A DNA stretch of 64,000 bases from [Clostridium] asparagiforme DSM 15981 (lineage in GTDB: Bacteria > Bacillota > Clostridia > Lachnospirales > Lachnospiraceae). The translations under genes were made by a program, and so were the position numbers. Numbering within the stretch: the stretch's first letter is position 1; every line of letters begins with the position of its first letter. Positions 17,238-26,115 of the stretch are shown in pieces. The stretch lies in NCBI GenBank assembly GCA_025149125.1, contig CP102272.1:5766001-5830000 (forward strand). The letters run 5' to 3'. The notes beneath the pieces were generated by a model. It worked only from the letters and a program-made list of their open reading frames with translations. It made no database searches and was not told the origin of the DNA.

Positions 17238-18773
17238 TTACAAAAGCGGCGACAGCAACCTGCACATCTGCTCCTTCAGGCGCATCCACAGTCTGCGGCT
17301 GTGGTAATCCTCCCGTGTGATCTCCCGGCAGTGGGGCAGATCGTCCATAAATGCCTTCTCCAGCCGCTCGGTGGTCTTTTGATCGTAGATCGTGGCATTC
17401 ACCTCGAAATTCAGCTCAAAGCTGCGGATATCCATGTTGGCGGTCCCATAGCAGCTGACCTGTCCGTCCACCATCACGCCCTTGGAGTGCAGGAATCCGT
17501 TCTCATACACATAGCAGCGGGCCCCGTAATCCAAAAGTTCGCCCGCGTAGGAGCAGGTGGCCCAGTACACAAAGGGATGGTCCGGCTTGCAGGGGATCAT
17601 CAGGCGCACGTCCACTCCGGAGGAAGCCGCGATTTTCAGGGCGGAGAGAATCGCGTCGTCGGGAATAAAATACGGCGTCTGAATATAAATATGGCGCTTG
17701 GCCTTGTGAAACAGCTCCAGGTAGTTATTGCGGATGTGAGGCTCCCTGGTATCCGGCCCGCTGGTGATAATCTGCATGTACACCTGCTCTGCGTCCGTCT
17801 GGTCCTGGGGCCAGATACGGCCGTTTCCTTCGCCCATAAGGCGTCTTCTGGCCGCCTCGGCCTCGTCCCCGAAATAACTCAGGTCCTTGAACAGATTTTC
17901 TCCGGTGGCATAATTCCAGTCCAGGGCAAAACGGATCTGCAGACTGATGGCCGCCTCCCCCCTGATCTTTAAGTGGGTGTCCCGCCAGTAGCCGAACTGG
18001 GGATCTTTGGAAATATACTCCCGGCCGATGTTGAAGCCGCCCACAAACCCGGTGGTGCCGTCGATCACCACGATCTTGCGGTGGTTGCGGTAATTGACGC
18101 GCAGATTCAGCCAGCCAAGAAAGGGCGGAAAGAAGGTGCCCACCCGGATTCCTGCCAAACGCATCTCCTCCCAGCGCCGCTTGGGCATAAACCGCCCGCC
18201 CATGCCGTCGTAGAGGATGCGGACCTCCACGCCCTCCTTGACCTTTTCGATCAGAATGGGGACAATGGAGTCAAATACCTCGTCGTTTTTGATGATATAG
18301 TATTGGATGTGGATAAAACGCCTGGCCCCCCGCAGCGCCTGGCGCAGCGCCTCAAACTTCTCCCGGCCATCGGTGTAGATATCCACCGCGTTGTCCGAGG
18401 TCAGAACCGCGCCGGAAGTCTCCAGATTGTAGAGCACCAGGCTGCTGTACTCCCTGGTCATGGCATCCGGGTGATGGTCCTCTCTGCGCTCGGAGCGGAT
18501 CACGGCCTCCTGGCTCTTGATGGGGAACTTCAGCCGGTCGTCCGCCTCTTTCACCCGGAACATACGGCTCTTCTTCATATCCTGTCCGAACAGCAGGTAA
18601 AACGCAACCCCGAAAACGGGGATAAAATAGATGGCCAGCAGCCAGGTCCACACGGTCTTGGGATCCCGGCGCTGGAAAAATACGATCACGATGGAGAGCA
18701 GCACGTTGATAAACCACAGATGCTGCATCAGCCAGGACCACACCTCCACCGTGCTCTGCCATATTTCTCTCAT
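17238..18773 (-). CDS. cls: Cardiolipin synthase
   Basis: A 511-residue phospholipase D-family enzyme joining phosphatidylglycerol molecules into cardiolipin. The start at 18773 has GAGAGG nine bases upstream; the longer frame to 18842 overlaps the pilin gene. Two N-terminal membrane segments (about 15-35 and 42-62) carry FQRRDPKTVWTWLLA. The two HKD motifs are HRKIVVIDG with GGFNIG (about 225) and HSKGVMVDG with GTANMDIRS (about 405). It begins only 19 bases after a type IV pilin-like gene and is therefore probably co-transcribed with the pilus cluster. Confidence 0.95.
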   Translation of the reverse strand: MREIWQSTVEVWSWLMQHLWFINVLLSIVIVFFQRRDPKTVWTWLLAIYFIPVFGVAFYLLFGQDMKKSRMFRVKEADDRLKFPIKSQEAVIRSERREDHHPDAMTREYSSLVLYNLETSGAVLTSDNAVDIYTDGREKFEALRQALRGARRFIHIQYYIIKNDEVFDSIVPILIEKVKEGVEVRILYDGMGGRFMPKRRWEEMRLAGIRVGTFFPPFLGWLNLRVNYRNHRKIVVIDGTTGFVGGFNIGREYISKDPQFGYWRDTHLKIRGEAAISLQIRFALDWNYATGENLFKDLSYFGDEAEAARRRLMGEGNGRIWPQDQTDAEQVYMQIITSGPDTREPHIRNNYLELFHKAKRHIYIQTPYFIPDDAILSALKIAASSGVDVRLMIPCKPDHPFVYWATCSYAGELLDYGARCYVYENGFLHSKGVMVDGQVSCYGTANMDIRSFELNFEVNATIYDQKTTERLEKAFMDDLPHCREITREDYHSRRLWMRLKEQMCRLLSPLL

Positions 18774-18792
18774 TACCGGCCACCTCTCTTTC

Positions 18793-19236
18793 TCATATTC
18801 CCGGGCCCACGTGCTCCACGGTCTGTCTGCCCTCGTTGTCATAGCTTATCCGAACGCGGTCAAACTGATTCACATAGGTGATATAACCCAGGATGCCTTC
18901 CGCGTCGATAAAAAGCGCTTCGATCCGCGCGCCCTCCATGCCTCCGCCGATATAATCCCGCAGCACATTATCCGGTTTATCCAGCTCCAGATTGATCAAA
19001 TGAAAAGCCGCTTTACCAGGCAGCTCTCCCGCGTCCATTTTATCCTGCAAATACCGTCTCGCCGCGTTGGCCACCTCAACGGCCTCGTGCTCTGAAGCCA
19101 CGCGCCTGGCCGCTTTCGTCAGCCAGTCCATATGGGGCAGACTCGACGTCACGAGAATCGCAATGATTGCTATGACGGCAACCAATTCCACCAGCGTATA
19201 ACCGCCTCTTTTGTTCTGATTCACTCTTCTTCCCAT
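18793..19236 (-). CDS. Type IV pilin-like protein (second pilin)
   Basis: About 147 residues. A short basic leader is followed by the class III prepilin motif RGGYTLVELVAVIAIIAIL: cleavage after Gly, and E5 of the mature protein present, but Tyr in place of the usual Phe at position 1. A globular domain follows. The start at 19236 is chosen for a normal leader length, with only a weak ribosome site. It lies 117 bases after pilA and just before cls. It is probably a minor pilin or pseudopilin. Confidence 0.85.
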   Translation of the reverse strand: MGRRVNQNKRGGYTLVELVAVIAIIAILVTSSLPHMDWLTKAARRVASEHEAVEVANAARRYLQDKMDAGELPGKAAFHLINLELDKPDNVLRDYIGGGMEGARIEALFIDAEGILGYITYVNQFDRVRISYDNEGRQTVEHVGPGI

Positions 19237-19353
19237 CTCTTTTTCGGTCCTGCAATAGTTCCGGTCCATTCGGAGACCGGCCCCTGACAATGGCCCATTG
19301 TACCATAAATGCGCGCCTTTGGCAAGAAATCCCCCTCATCGGAAACTCTGCCG

Positions 19354-19704
19354 CTATTTGTGCTTAACCGTTGCCTCCCCTGATTTTCCGTCAAATGTTG
19401 CGGTGTACGTTTTCCCGTTGATCTCGCCCTCCCAGGTGGCGGTGTCGCTGATGGGATCGTAATCGTAGGACTCCGTCTCATCCGGCTTCAGCACCTGTGC
19501 ATCCACCAAAGCCTGCTGCGCCTTGCCCGCGGAATACTCGGATCTGGCGTTGGCCATGGCTACCTGCTCGGCGGATTTATTTTGCATGTTCTGATAGGAC
19601 GGCACTGCCACCGCAATCAATATTGCCATGATTGCGATAACGCAGATCAGCTCCACCAGCGTAAACCCTCCGTTCGTCTTGCGCTTTCTGTCAGTTCTCC
19701 TCAT
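19354..19704 (-). CDS. pilA: Type IV major pilin-like protein
   Basis: A 116-residue prepilin with leader MRRTDRKRKTNG and processing site GGFTLVELICVIAIMAILIA, with E5 present. The small, acidic globular part (about 45-116) contains no cysteine pair. The position directly after the assembly ATPase gene, 18 bases away, and its simple form suggest the main structural pilin. ComGC-type pseudopilins are of similar size, but the cluster contains no other com genes. Confidence 0.88.
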   Translation of the reverse strand: MRRTDRKRKTNGGFTLVELICVIAIMAILIAVAVPSYQNMQNKSAEQVAMANARSEYSAGKAQQALVDAQVLKPDETESYDYDPISDTATWEGEINGKTYTATFDGKSGEATVKHK

Positions 19705-19722
19705 ATGTTTTCCTTTCTGTCC

Positions 19723-21411
19723 TCATTCAACGGAATAGATGATCTTCTCCAGCTCCTCCACGGAAGTTTCTCCCCGGATGGTCATATCCCTTGCCTGCTC
19801 CCGCAGGCTCTTGCTTCCGTTTTTCCGCAGCACGGTCCGTATCTCGCGGGGCGAAGCCCCTTTTTGTATCATGCCGCCGATCTCCTCGTCCACCTCCATA
19901 AACTCGTAGATGGCGCGCCTGCCGGAATAACCGGTATTACCACAGCGGCTGCAGCCCACCGGCTTCCAGAGCCGTTTTACCGGTTCCGGGGCCGTACCTC
20001 CCAGAAGCTCCCGCTCCCGGCCGTCCGGTTCATACTCCCGGCGGCAGTGCGGACAAAGCTCCTTCACCAGGCGCTGCGCGATCACCCCGGTGAGGGCCGC
20101 CGCAGCCATATAGGGGACCACGCCCATATCCAGCAGCCTTGCGACGCTGGCCGCGCAGTCATTGGTGTGCAGCGTGGAAAATACCAGGTGCCCCGTTATG
20201 GCGGCGCGCACGCCGATGGATGCGGTTTCTCCGTCCCTCATCTCGCCGATCATGATCACATCCGGGTCCTGACGGAGTATGGCCCGCAGGGCTACGGCAA
20301 AGGTGAGGCCGGATTTCACATTTACCTGAACCTGAGTGGCTCCGCTTATGGCCTTCTCCACAGGGTCCTCCACTGCCACCACATTGATTTTCCGCCTGAC
20401 CAGCCGGTTTAAGGCAGCATAGAGCGTGGTGGTCTTGCCGCTTCCGGTAGGACCGGTCACCAGGACCAAGCCGTAGGGCGCTTTTATGAACCGCTCGAAT
20501 ATCTCCTCCTGTTCCTCCGTCATACCCAAGCGCCGCACATCCATCAGACAGTCGTCCCGGGCGCTGTTTAAAAGTCTCAGCACTATTTTCTCACCGTAAA
20601 TTGTGGGCAGAGCGGAAATCCTCAGGTCCGTTTTCACCTGCCCGCGGTCATAGCGGTACTTGCCGTCCTGGGGCAGCCTCTTTTCCGCAATATCCATGCC
20701 TCCCATGATTTTGAGTCTGGTCACGATGGGACGGTGGGCTTCCATTGCCATGGATGCGTGCTCCACCAGATCGCCGTTTACGCGCAAACGGATCACAAGC
20801 CGGTCCTCCATGGGCTCCACGTGGATGTCGCTGGCGCCCCTGGCATAGGCCTGCTCAATCAGCGTGTTAACCATTTTCACAATGGGCGTGCCCTCCACGC
20901 GCTCGCTGGCCGCGGAGACCTCCCGGCTGTAGCCCGAACCCAGAACCTCCTTGTTCACCTTCTGCACCGCGTTGCTCAAATCCTGCTCCCGGTACACCGC
21001 GGCCGCGCAATTCCGTATGGACTCTGCGGCGGCCAGCACCACGGTCAGCTCCATCCCGGCCGCGGCCTCGATCTCGTCGAACACATCAAACATCAGCGGA
21101 TCCCGCGCAGCCACCACCAGCTTTCCGTTCCGAATGCCGATGGGAAGCACCTGATACTGATCCGAGAAGTTGTGGGAAATCAGTCCGGACGCCTCGGGAT
21201 CCACCTTGTACTCCGACAAGTCCACCACCTCCAGGCCGTCCCGCTCTCCCAGGCAGGCCAACAGCGCCGCCTCCGAAACATACCCGAAATCCAGCAGAAT
21301 CTCTTCCAGGGCCTTGTCCGGGCAGCGCTCCCTGAATTCCATGGCGCGTCTGAGCTGGCGTTCTGTCAGCAAACCGCGCTCAAGCAACAGTGTTTCCACC
21401 GGAATATTCAT
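19723..21411 (-). CDS. pilB: Type IV pilus assembly ATPase
   Basis: A 562-residue GspE/PilB-type hexameric ATPase driving pilus extension. The N-terminal GspE_N/MshEN-type domain (about 1-150) is followed by the core: Walker A GPTGSGKTTT (about 322), Asp box and Walker B DPDVIMIGEMRD (about 385), and a C-terminal zinc site made of CPHC and CSRCG (about 460-505). An AAAGGAAC ribosome site precedes the ATG. It is divergent from pilD across 68 bases. No PilT-like retraction ATPase is present in the window. Confidence 0.95.
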   Translation of the reverse strand: MNIPVETLLLERGLLTERQLRRAMEFRERCPDKALEEILLDFGYVSEAALLACLGERDGLEVVDLSEYKVDPEASGLISHNFSDQYQVLPIGIRNGKLVVAARDPLMFDVFDEIEAAAGMELTVVLAAAESIRNCAAAVYREQDLSNAVQKVNKEVLGSGYSREVSAASERVEGTPIVKMVNTLIEQAYARGASDIHVEPMEDRLVIRLRVNGDLVEHASMAMEAHRPIVTRLKIMGGMDIAEKRLPQDGKYRYDRGQVKTDLRISALPTIYGEKIVLRLLNSARDDCLMDVRRLGMTEEQEEIFERFIKAPYGLVLVTGPTGSGKTTTLYAALNRLVRRKINVVAVEDPVEKAISGATQVQVNVKSGLTFAVALRAILRQDPDVIMIGEMRDGETASIGVRAAITGHLVFSTLHTNDCAASVARLLDMGVVPYMAAAALTGVIAQRLVKELCPHCRREYEPDGRERELLGGTAPEPVKRLWKPVGCSRCGNTGYSGRRAIYEFMEVDEEIGGMIQKGASPREIRTVLRKNGSKSLREQARDMTIRGETSVEELEKIIYSVE

Positions 21412-21479
21412 ATTAAGATTGTTCCTTTCTCATGTAAATGCTATACTGTAACCGACAATCCGACCGGGAGGGGAGTTTT

Positions 21480-22283
21480 ATGGAAGTGTACAACCTGTTT
21501 TACGGAGCCGTGTATCTCTTCACCGGCTTATGGACCGGCAGTTTCTTAAACGTCTGTGTGTGGCGTTTTCCCCGCCGGCTCTCCCCAATAAAGGGCCGCT
21601 CCTCCTGCCCCCGCTGCGGTCACGCCCTGAGTCCGGGAGACCTGGTCCCCGTATTCTCCTGGCTGTTTCTGCGCGGCAGATGCCGCTACTGCCACCGGCC
21701 TATCTCCCGCCGCTATCCGCTGACCGAGGCATTGACCGGACTGGTCTTTCTGCTCTGCTTTTACGTGTTCGGGGCCGGATTCCAGTCCGTACCGGCCTGT
21801 CTGTTCGCTTCCGCCCTGATCGCCGCGGCCTGGATCGACTGGGATTTCACCTACATACCGGACGGCATCTCCCTGTTTATCCTTCTGGCCGGACTCATCT
21901 CCTTTATCCCGCTGCCTGCTTGCGGCCTTCTGACGCGGTTTTCCTGGGGAAGCTTGGGCGATCATGTTGTTGCGGCTGTCCTCATCGGATCTGCGCTGTT
22001 CATTGTCTCCCGGCTCACCGGCGGCGGAATCGGAGGCGGCGACATCAAGCTTCTGGCCGCAGCAGGCTTCTATCTCGGCCTCCCGAGGGGGCTTCTTGCC
22101 ATGCTTGGGGGCTATATCCTGGCCGCTGTCTGGGTCGCTCCGGCACTGCTGCGCGGTAAAATCCATCGTCGCTCGTCCATTCCCATGGCCCCTTTTTTCG
22201 CCGTCTCCCTGATTCTCTCGCTGCTTTGGGGCGAACAGCTCCTTATCTGGTATCTGAATCTGGTGTTTTGCAGAGGGGTTTGA
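21480..22283 (+). CDS. pilD: Prepilin peptidase / N-methyltransferase
   Basis: A 267-residue polytopic membrane aspartic peptidase that cleaves and N-methylates prepilins. The N-terminal zinc-binding domain has paired CPRCG and CRYCH. The two catalytic aspartates are in AAAWIDWDFTYIPD and GGGIGGGDIKLLAAAG. The ATG at 21480 has GGGAGGGGAG four bases upstream. It is the only pilus gene on the plus strand, divergent from pilB and convergent with the last minor-pilin gene (26 bases apart). Confidence 0.95.
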   Translation: MEVYNLFYGAVYLFTGLWTGSFLNVCVWRFPRRLSPIKGRSSCPRCGHALSPGDLVPVFSWLFLRGRCRYCHRPISRRYPLTEALTGLVFLLCFYVFGAGFQSVPACLFASALIAAAWIDWDFTYIPDGISLFILLAGLISFIPLPACGLLTRFSWGSLGDHVVAAVLIGSALFIVSRLTGGGIGGGDIKLLAAAGFYLGLPRGLLAMLGGYILAAVWVAPALLRGKIHRRSSIPMAPFFAVSLILSLLWGEQLLIWYLNLVFCRGV

Positions 22284-22308
22284 GACAGTTTCCACACCCG
22301 CGGCCCGT

Positions 22309-23031
22309 TTACCGGGAACATCCGCCCTCGTAGTAACGGTAGACGCCCAGGCCCTGCATGTTAAAGTACAGGCTGTCGGAGACTGCAGTCTGTGGATCTT
22401 CTGTATCCGGAGCCGGGGCGTTGTCCGTGGGCTCTGCATCTGATTCCGGGACGCTGTCCGGGGCAGCCTCATCTGATTCCAGACCGCTGTCCGGCTCCCC
22501 TTCATCCTGGTCCCCGTCTTCCCCCTGCTCATCCTCCTGCGGGAGCGGAATGATCAACACTTCGCCTTCCGCGTCGTCAAACCGGATTTCCGCGCCCAGC
22601 CTGAACGTATATCCATGCCATGTCACCTGAGTGTCCACGGTGGCCTCGCCCCTGGCCGGTCTGGCGGTCAGAACCATCTCCACCGCAAGGTCTCCCGTTT
22701 CGCCGTATCCATTTGCACGGTATTCCAAGGCTTCCAGGGCCTCTGTAAGCTCTGCCGCGCCCCTTCTCCCCGCCAGAGACAGGCAGTCCTCCTCAAATTC
22801 CTCCCAAATCCGGTTCATCGCAGCGGATGAGCCGTTGCTCACGTCCAGGCAGTAGGACTGGTGGATCATCTTTGCGGTGGCCTGCGCTTCCATGTAGCTG
22901 CGATTTTGTAAAACTGCTTCCATACTGTAACGCGACATGTACAGAAACCCCGTGGACAGAATTGCAAACATCGTCATGAGCATGACCACGTAAATCATAC
23001 TGCCTCCCTGGCGCGGATCAATGCGTCCCAT
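22309..23031 (-). CDS. PilX-like pilus assembly protein
   Basis: A 240-residue protein beginning MGRIDPRQGGSMIYVVMLMT, with one N-terminal hydrophobic helix (about 11-33). The Gly-Ser before the hydrophobic stretch resembles the PilX/TadE-like minor pilin start, but E5 is missing. The C-terminal third is very acidic, with DSGLESDEAAPDSVPESDAE-type repeats (about 170-220). It overlaps the preceding pilin-like gene by 14 bases, with GGAGGG before its ATG. It is likely a minor component of the pilus; the exact role is not clear. Confidence 0.7.
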   Translation of the reverse strand: MGRIDPRQGGSMIYVVMLMTMFAILSTGFLYMSRYSMEAVLQNRSYMEAQATAKMIHQSYCLDVSNGSSAAMNRIWEEFEEDCLSLAGRRGAAELTEALEALEYRANGYGETGDLAVEMVLTARPARGEATVDTQVTWHGYTFRLGAEIRFDDAEGEVLIIPLPQEDEQGEDGDQDEGEPDSGLESDEAAPDSVPESDAEPTDNAPAPDTEDPQTAVSDSLYFNMQGLGVYRYYEGGCSR

Positions 23032-23563
23032 CCGGCTTTCCCTCCTCTATCTCCCCGTACAGGCTGGAAACATAGGCCCTCTGTTCCCAGATCACTTCAT
23101 CCCCATTTTCTTCCAAAAGTTGAATCCGCACACAGACCGCGTCCTCATCCGTGCCGGTAAAATCCAGCTCCAGCCTCATGCCAAGCTCCTGTCCTCCATC
23201 CAGCAGCGCCCCGTCAAATTGCAGCGGCCCATCTTCCCCTACGCCGCTCCGGTACCCGTCCCCGGACCGCTCCGTCTCCCGCACACGGTAATACAAGGTT
23301 GCGGGATCTTCGGGGTCTACGGCGAAATCGTACCCGTAACGCAGCTGTTCCTCTATCTCGCGGTAAATCCGGCCGCATACCTGTTTTGCCTCCGAGGTCC
23401 GCCCGAACCGGTAATACAGCTTCAGCTGGGGCACCAGAAAACCGGTGAAAAAGAGCAGCGCGATGGAGGCAATGGTCAATGCCATTACGGTCTCCAGCAG
23501 TGTGAAGCCACCGCAGCGCCTGGCCCTGCTTTCTGTGTCTTTGCCCACTCCATGTCCTCCCAT
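23018..23563 (-). CDS. PilW/PulJ-like minor pilin
   Basis: A 181-residue protein with the prepilin motif CGGFTLLETVMALTIASIAL (E5 present) after a basic leader. The rest is a beta-rich domain with an acidic C-terminus. The ATG at 23563 shares one base with the preceding stop (TAATG). A GTG at 23548 has a better placed GGGAGG and could be the true start. It is one of three consecutive minor-pilin genes and likely part of the pilus tip or priming complex. Confidence 0.82.
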   Translation of the reverse strand: MGGHGVGKDTESRARRCGGFTLLETVMALTIASIALLFFTGFLVPQLKLYYRFGRTSEAKQVCGRIYREIEEQLRYGYDFAVDPEDPATLYYRVRETERSGDGYRSGVGEDGPLQFDGALLDGGQELGMRLELDFTGTDEDAVCVRIQLLEENGDEVIWEQRAYVSSLYGEIEEGKPDGTH

Positions 23564-23892
23564 TACTCGTGCCGGAAATAGGTAATCCGGTTTTCCCCGT
23601 CTTCCCCAACCGTGTACTCGCGAAAATACTCTTCCAGCGTTTCACCGGAATCCATTTGGAAATACACTGTGAGAACCTTCTCCCCGGCCCTTCCCTCCCC
23701 GCGATCCGCCAGCGCGCCGAGCTCATAGCTGGAACGGTCCAAACGGTACTCCCGCGACAGAAGCTCCGAGTTTGCCGCCATCATATACAGGAATCCCGTG
23801 CTGATCAGGGCGATCAGCGCCACGCTGACGATCACCTCAACCAATGAAAATCCCGCCCTTGGGCCCGGCCCGCCCTTTCTTTTGTACGCCAT
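23563..23892 (-). CDS. PilV/PulI-like minor pilin
   Basis: A 109-residue prepilin with leader MAYKRKGGPGPRAG and processing site AGFSLVEVIVSVALIALIS (E5 present). The globular domain is short, about 70 residues. It starts five bases after the PilO-like gene and overlaps the next minor pilin by one base, so the genes are translationally linked. Confidence 0.85.
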   Translation of the reverse strand: MAYKRKGGPGPRAGFSLVEVIVSVALIALISTGFLYMMAANSELLSREYRLDRSSYELGALADRGEGRAGEKVLTVYFQMDSGETLEEYFREYTVGEDGENRITYFRHE

Positions 23893-23897
23893 ATCGC

Positions 23898-24623
23898 CTA
23901 TTCCATGCCTTTCTCCGCTGCGCGCGGCTCCACCCAGTAAATATCCACATCCATCCGGCAGATCACGCCGGCCGTCTCCGATGCCGAGGCCTTCACGCGC
24001 CTGTCCGGCTCGATTCCCATGTAACTCACCACCATGCTGGCAGGCTCTGCGTCAATCCGGTCCGCCATCCTCATTGCATCCCGAACACTGTCGCCGGCCA
24101 GCTCCAAATGAATCTGCGCGTACCGGAACTCCGGGCCGGAGGCATTTCCCAGGCTGCCTGAACTCCCCGCGCCGCCTGAACTCCCCGCGCTGCCTGAATT
24201 CCCCGCACTGCCTGAACTCCCCGCGCCGCCTGAATTTCCCGCACTGTCCGTGCTTTCCGCCCTGGGCACAGCCCTCTCCGGCTGGAAATCCCCCTTCCCG
24301 GACTCTGACCGGATGATTTCCAGTCTGCGCACCGTCAGTCCGGACTCCCTGGCCATGCGCTGAAACAGGCGGTCAAAGGTCACATCCTCCATCGTTTCAT
24401 AAAAGAACCGGTCCCCGCTTTCCTCCAAGGTCGGCTCCGACACAATCACCACGTCGATGAACTGTTCCGCCTCAATCCGCTCCCGCTCCAACCGGCTGCA
24501 CTCCTCACGGGCGGACATGCGGCGCTCCATGGCCGGCTCCAGAATCCGGCTCCGGCCAACCGACCAGATCAGAAGGACCGCCAGCACCGTGAGCAGTACA
24601 CATTCCCGTTTACTGAACCGCAT
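23898..24623 (-). CDS. PilO/GspM-like pilus alignment protein
   Basis: A 241-residue bitopic membrane protein: short cytoplasmic start, membrane helix (about 8-24), coiled segment (about 28-55) and a periplasm-side type domain. Topology and place right after the PilM-PilN gene point to the PilO role (alignment complex between ATPase platform and pilus). Sequence identity to PilO is not obvious by eye. A Gly/Ser/Ala repeat (residues about 127-162) splits the outer domain. GGAGGG lies eight bases before its ATG, inside the upstream gene, which it overlaps by 14 bases. Confidence 0.7.
   Translation of the reverse strand: MRFSKRECVLLTVLAVLLIWSVGRSRILEPAMERRMSAREECSRLERERIEAEQFIDVVIVSEPTLEESGDRFFYETMEDVTFDRLFQRMARESGLTVRRLEIIRSESGKGDFQPERAVPRAESTDSAGNSGGAGSSGSAGNSGSAGSSGGAGSSGSLGNASGPEFRYAQIHLELAGDSVRDAMRMADRIDAEPASMVVSYMGIEPDRRVKASASETAGVICRMDVDIYWVEPRAAEKGME
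24138..24245 (-). repeat. Gly/Ser/Ala in-frame repeat in the PilO-like gene
   Basis: About 12 triplet-like units (AGN, SGG, AGS, SGS) encoded by short near-identical DNA units of 18-30 bases, for example tgcctgaactccccgc repeated several times on the plus strand. Confidence 0.85.
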
Positions 24624-26115
24624 TTTGCCGTCCCTCCTTTCCCGTCAGCCTGATCTTTAGCTCCATGGAAAGCTTCTGTTTCCCGGCGGCTTCCGTCCCG
24701 TAACCCCAGGAGCTGTATTCCACCTCCGTAAAATATCCGCTGTCCCGCACGCGCTCCACATATCCGGGCGCCTCCCCGGAATCCGGCATGGTGATGCGCA
24801 GGCTGAGGTATCCCGTGTCTTTGTTGTAAACCACGGACTCAATGTCCATACCGGGAGCCAGGCAATCCTCCAGGACCTCAAAGCCTTCCATGGTCAGGCA
24901 TTTCATTGTTCGGATCCGGTTCTTTGCCGCCTCCATCCGGCTTTGGTAAGCGCGATCATCGGCCTGCTCCTGATGTTTGGCCATCTTCTCCCGGTAGGCC
25001 GCCACGCCTTTATCCTCCGACAGGTAGGCGGACAGCTCCCGGGATTTTTGCAGTGCGCGGTATGTCCCGGCCTCCAGATAACACCAGATTCCGGCCACTG
25101 CCAGCGCGTTGGCCGCTGCAAACAACAGACAGCGGGCGCCGAATCCCTCCGGCAGGATTCCCCTTCCACGCCGGGACAATCCGCGCTCCGCGGCCAGGAG
25201 ATTCACCGGGGACAGTCCCTTCTCAGGCCGGTGGGCGGCGCAGAGCACCATCGCGCTGAAGTGAATGTCCTCCTCTGCCGCCTGGCTTTTCCCAGCCGGG
25301 CGGATGTCAAACCGGAGACAGCGGCAGGGCAGCCTGAGCAGACCGCCCACAGAAGCGGCCGCCGCATCCGCGTCCTTCAGTCTGCCCGGGAGAATCATCA
25401 CCTGCTGCACGGTCTCCGACTCCGTGCGGGCCTCGCAGAACTGGACCAGCTTTCCGATCTGATCCGCAATCTCCTCATAGAGAAGTCCCTCCGCTCCAGC
25501 GTCGCAGAAGCGCCTCACATTCAGCCGGACATTCCGGTTTATAAGGCAGTGCCCGTCTTTAACCAGGAACAGGCGCAGCTGATCCGATTCCAGCGCCGCT
25601 ACCACGGCGGTCTGGCGGCGCGCTCCCATACGAAAGGCAAACTTCGCCATACAGTCCGGCAGCACGCTCAGACGTGCGCAGGAAATACCGGCCTCCTTTA
25701 AGGGCAGCAGCCGCTTCTCTAACCGTTCCAGTTCCATGGCATACGCCAGGAGATGCTGCTCCTTTCCCCGTCCCGCCCGCTCCAGGAGATCCATGTCCAC
25801 CGCAGTGGCCGCGGCCGTTTTCCGAAAATAGGCGATTTCATTTCGGATCATTCCCCGCGTAATCTCCGCGGACGCCGCGGGAAGGCGCATCTCACGCAAA
25901 ACGGTCTCGCTTCCACCCACCGCCGCAATCACGCGCTTTCCGGCCAGGCCCGCTGACCGCAGAAACGCTACTGCCTCCTGCACGTCCCCGGCACTGGTTA
26001 ATTCTGCGGTCTTTGCAGCGCGCAGCGTGAACACTCCGCCCTTAAAGCAACCGCACACATAGGCGATCCGCCTGTCCTCCAGATAGAGATAATGTCTCAA
26101 CGATTTCCTCCTCAT
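24610..26115 (-). CDS. PilM-PilN fusion, pilus inner-membrane platform protein
   Basis: About 501 residues in one frame. The first 300 have an actin-like PilM/GspL character (YLYLEDRRIAYVCGCF, AAVGGSETVLREMRLP, VVAALESDQLRLFLV). Then comes a single membrane helix (FGARCLLFAAANALAVAG, about 330-350), a coiled coil (about 355-400) and a PilN-like outer domain. In most pili PilM and PilN are separate; GspL is the fused equivalent. The ATG at 26115 overlaps the pilC stop (TGATG). A TTG at 26100 has a perfect AGGAGG six bases upstream and is a real alternative start. Confidence 0.78.
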   Translation of the reverse strand: MRRKSLRHYLYLEDRRIAYVCGCFKGGVFTLRAAKTAELTSAGDVQEAVAFLRSAGLAGKRVIAAVGGSETVLREMRLPAASAEITRGMIRNEIAYFRKTAAATAVDMDLLERAGRGKEQHLLAYAMELERLEKRLLPLKEAGISCARLSVLPDCMAKFAFRMGARRQTAVVAALESDQLRLFLVKDGHCLINRNVRLNVRRFCDAGAEGLLYEEIADQIGKLVQFCEARTESETVQQVMILPGRLKDADAAAASVGGLLRLPCRCLRFDIRPAGKSQAAEEDIHFSAMVLCAAHRPEKGLSPVNLLAAERGLSRRGRGILPEGFGARCLLFAAANALAVAGIWCYLEAGTYRALQKSRELSAYLSEDKGVAAYREKMAKHQEQADDRAYQSRMEAAKNRIRTMKCLTMEGFEVLEDCLAPGMDIESVVYNKDTGYLSLRITMPDSGEAPGYVERVRDSGYFTEVEYSSWGYGTEAAGKQKLSMELKIRLTGKEGRQNAVQ

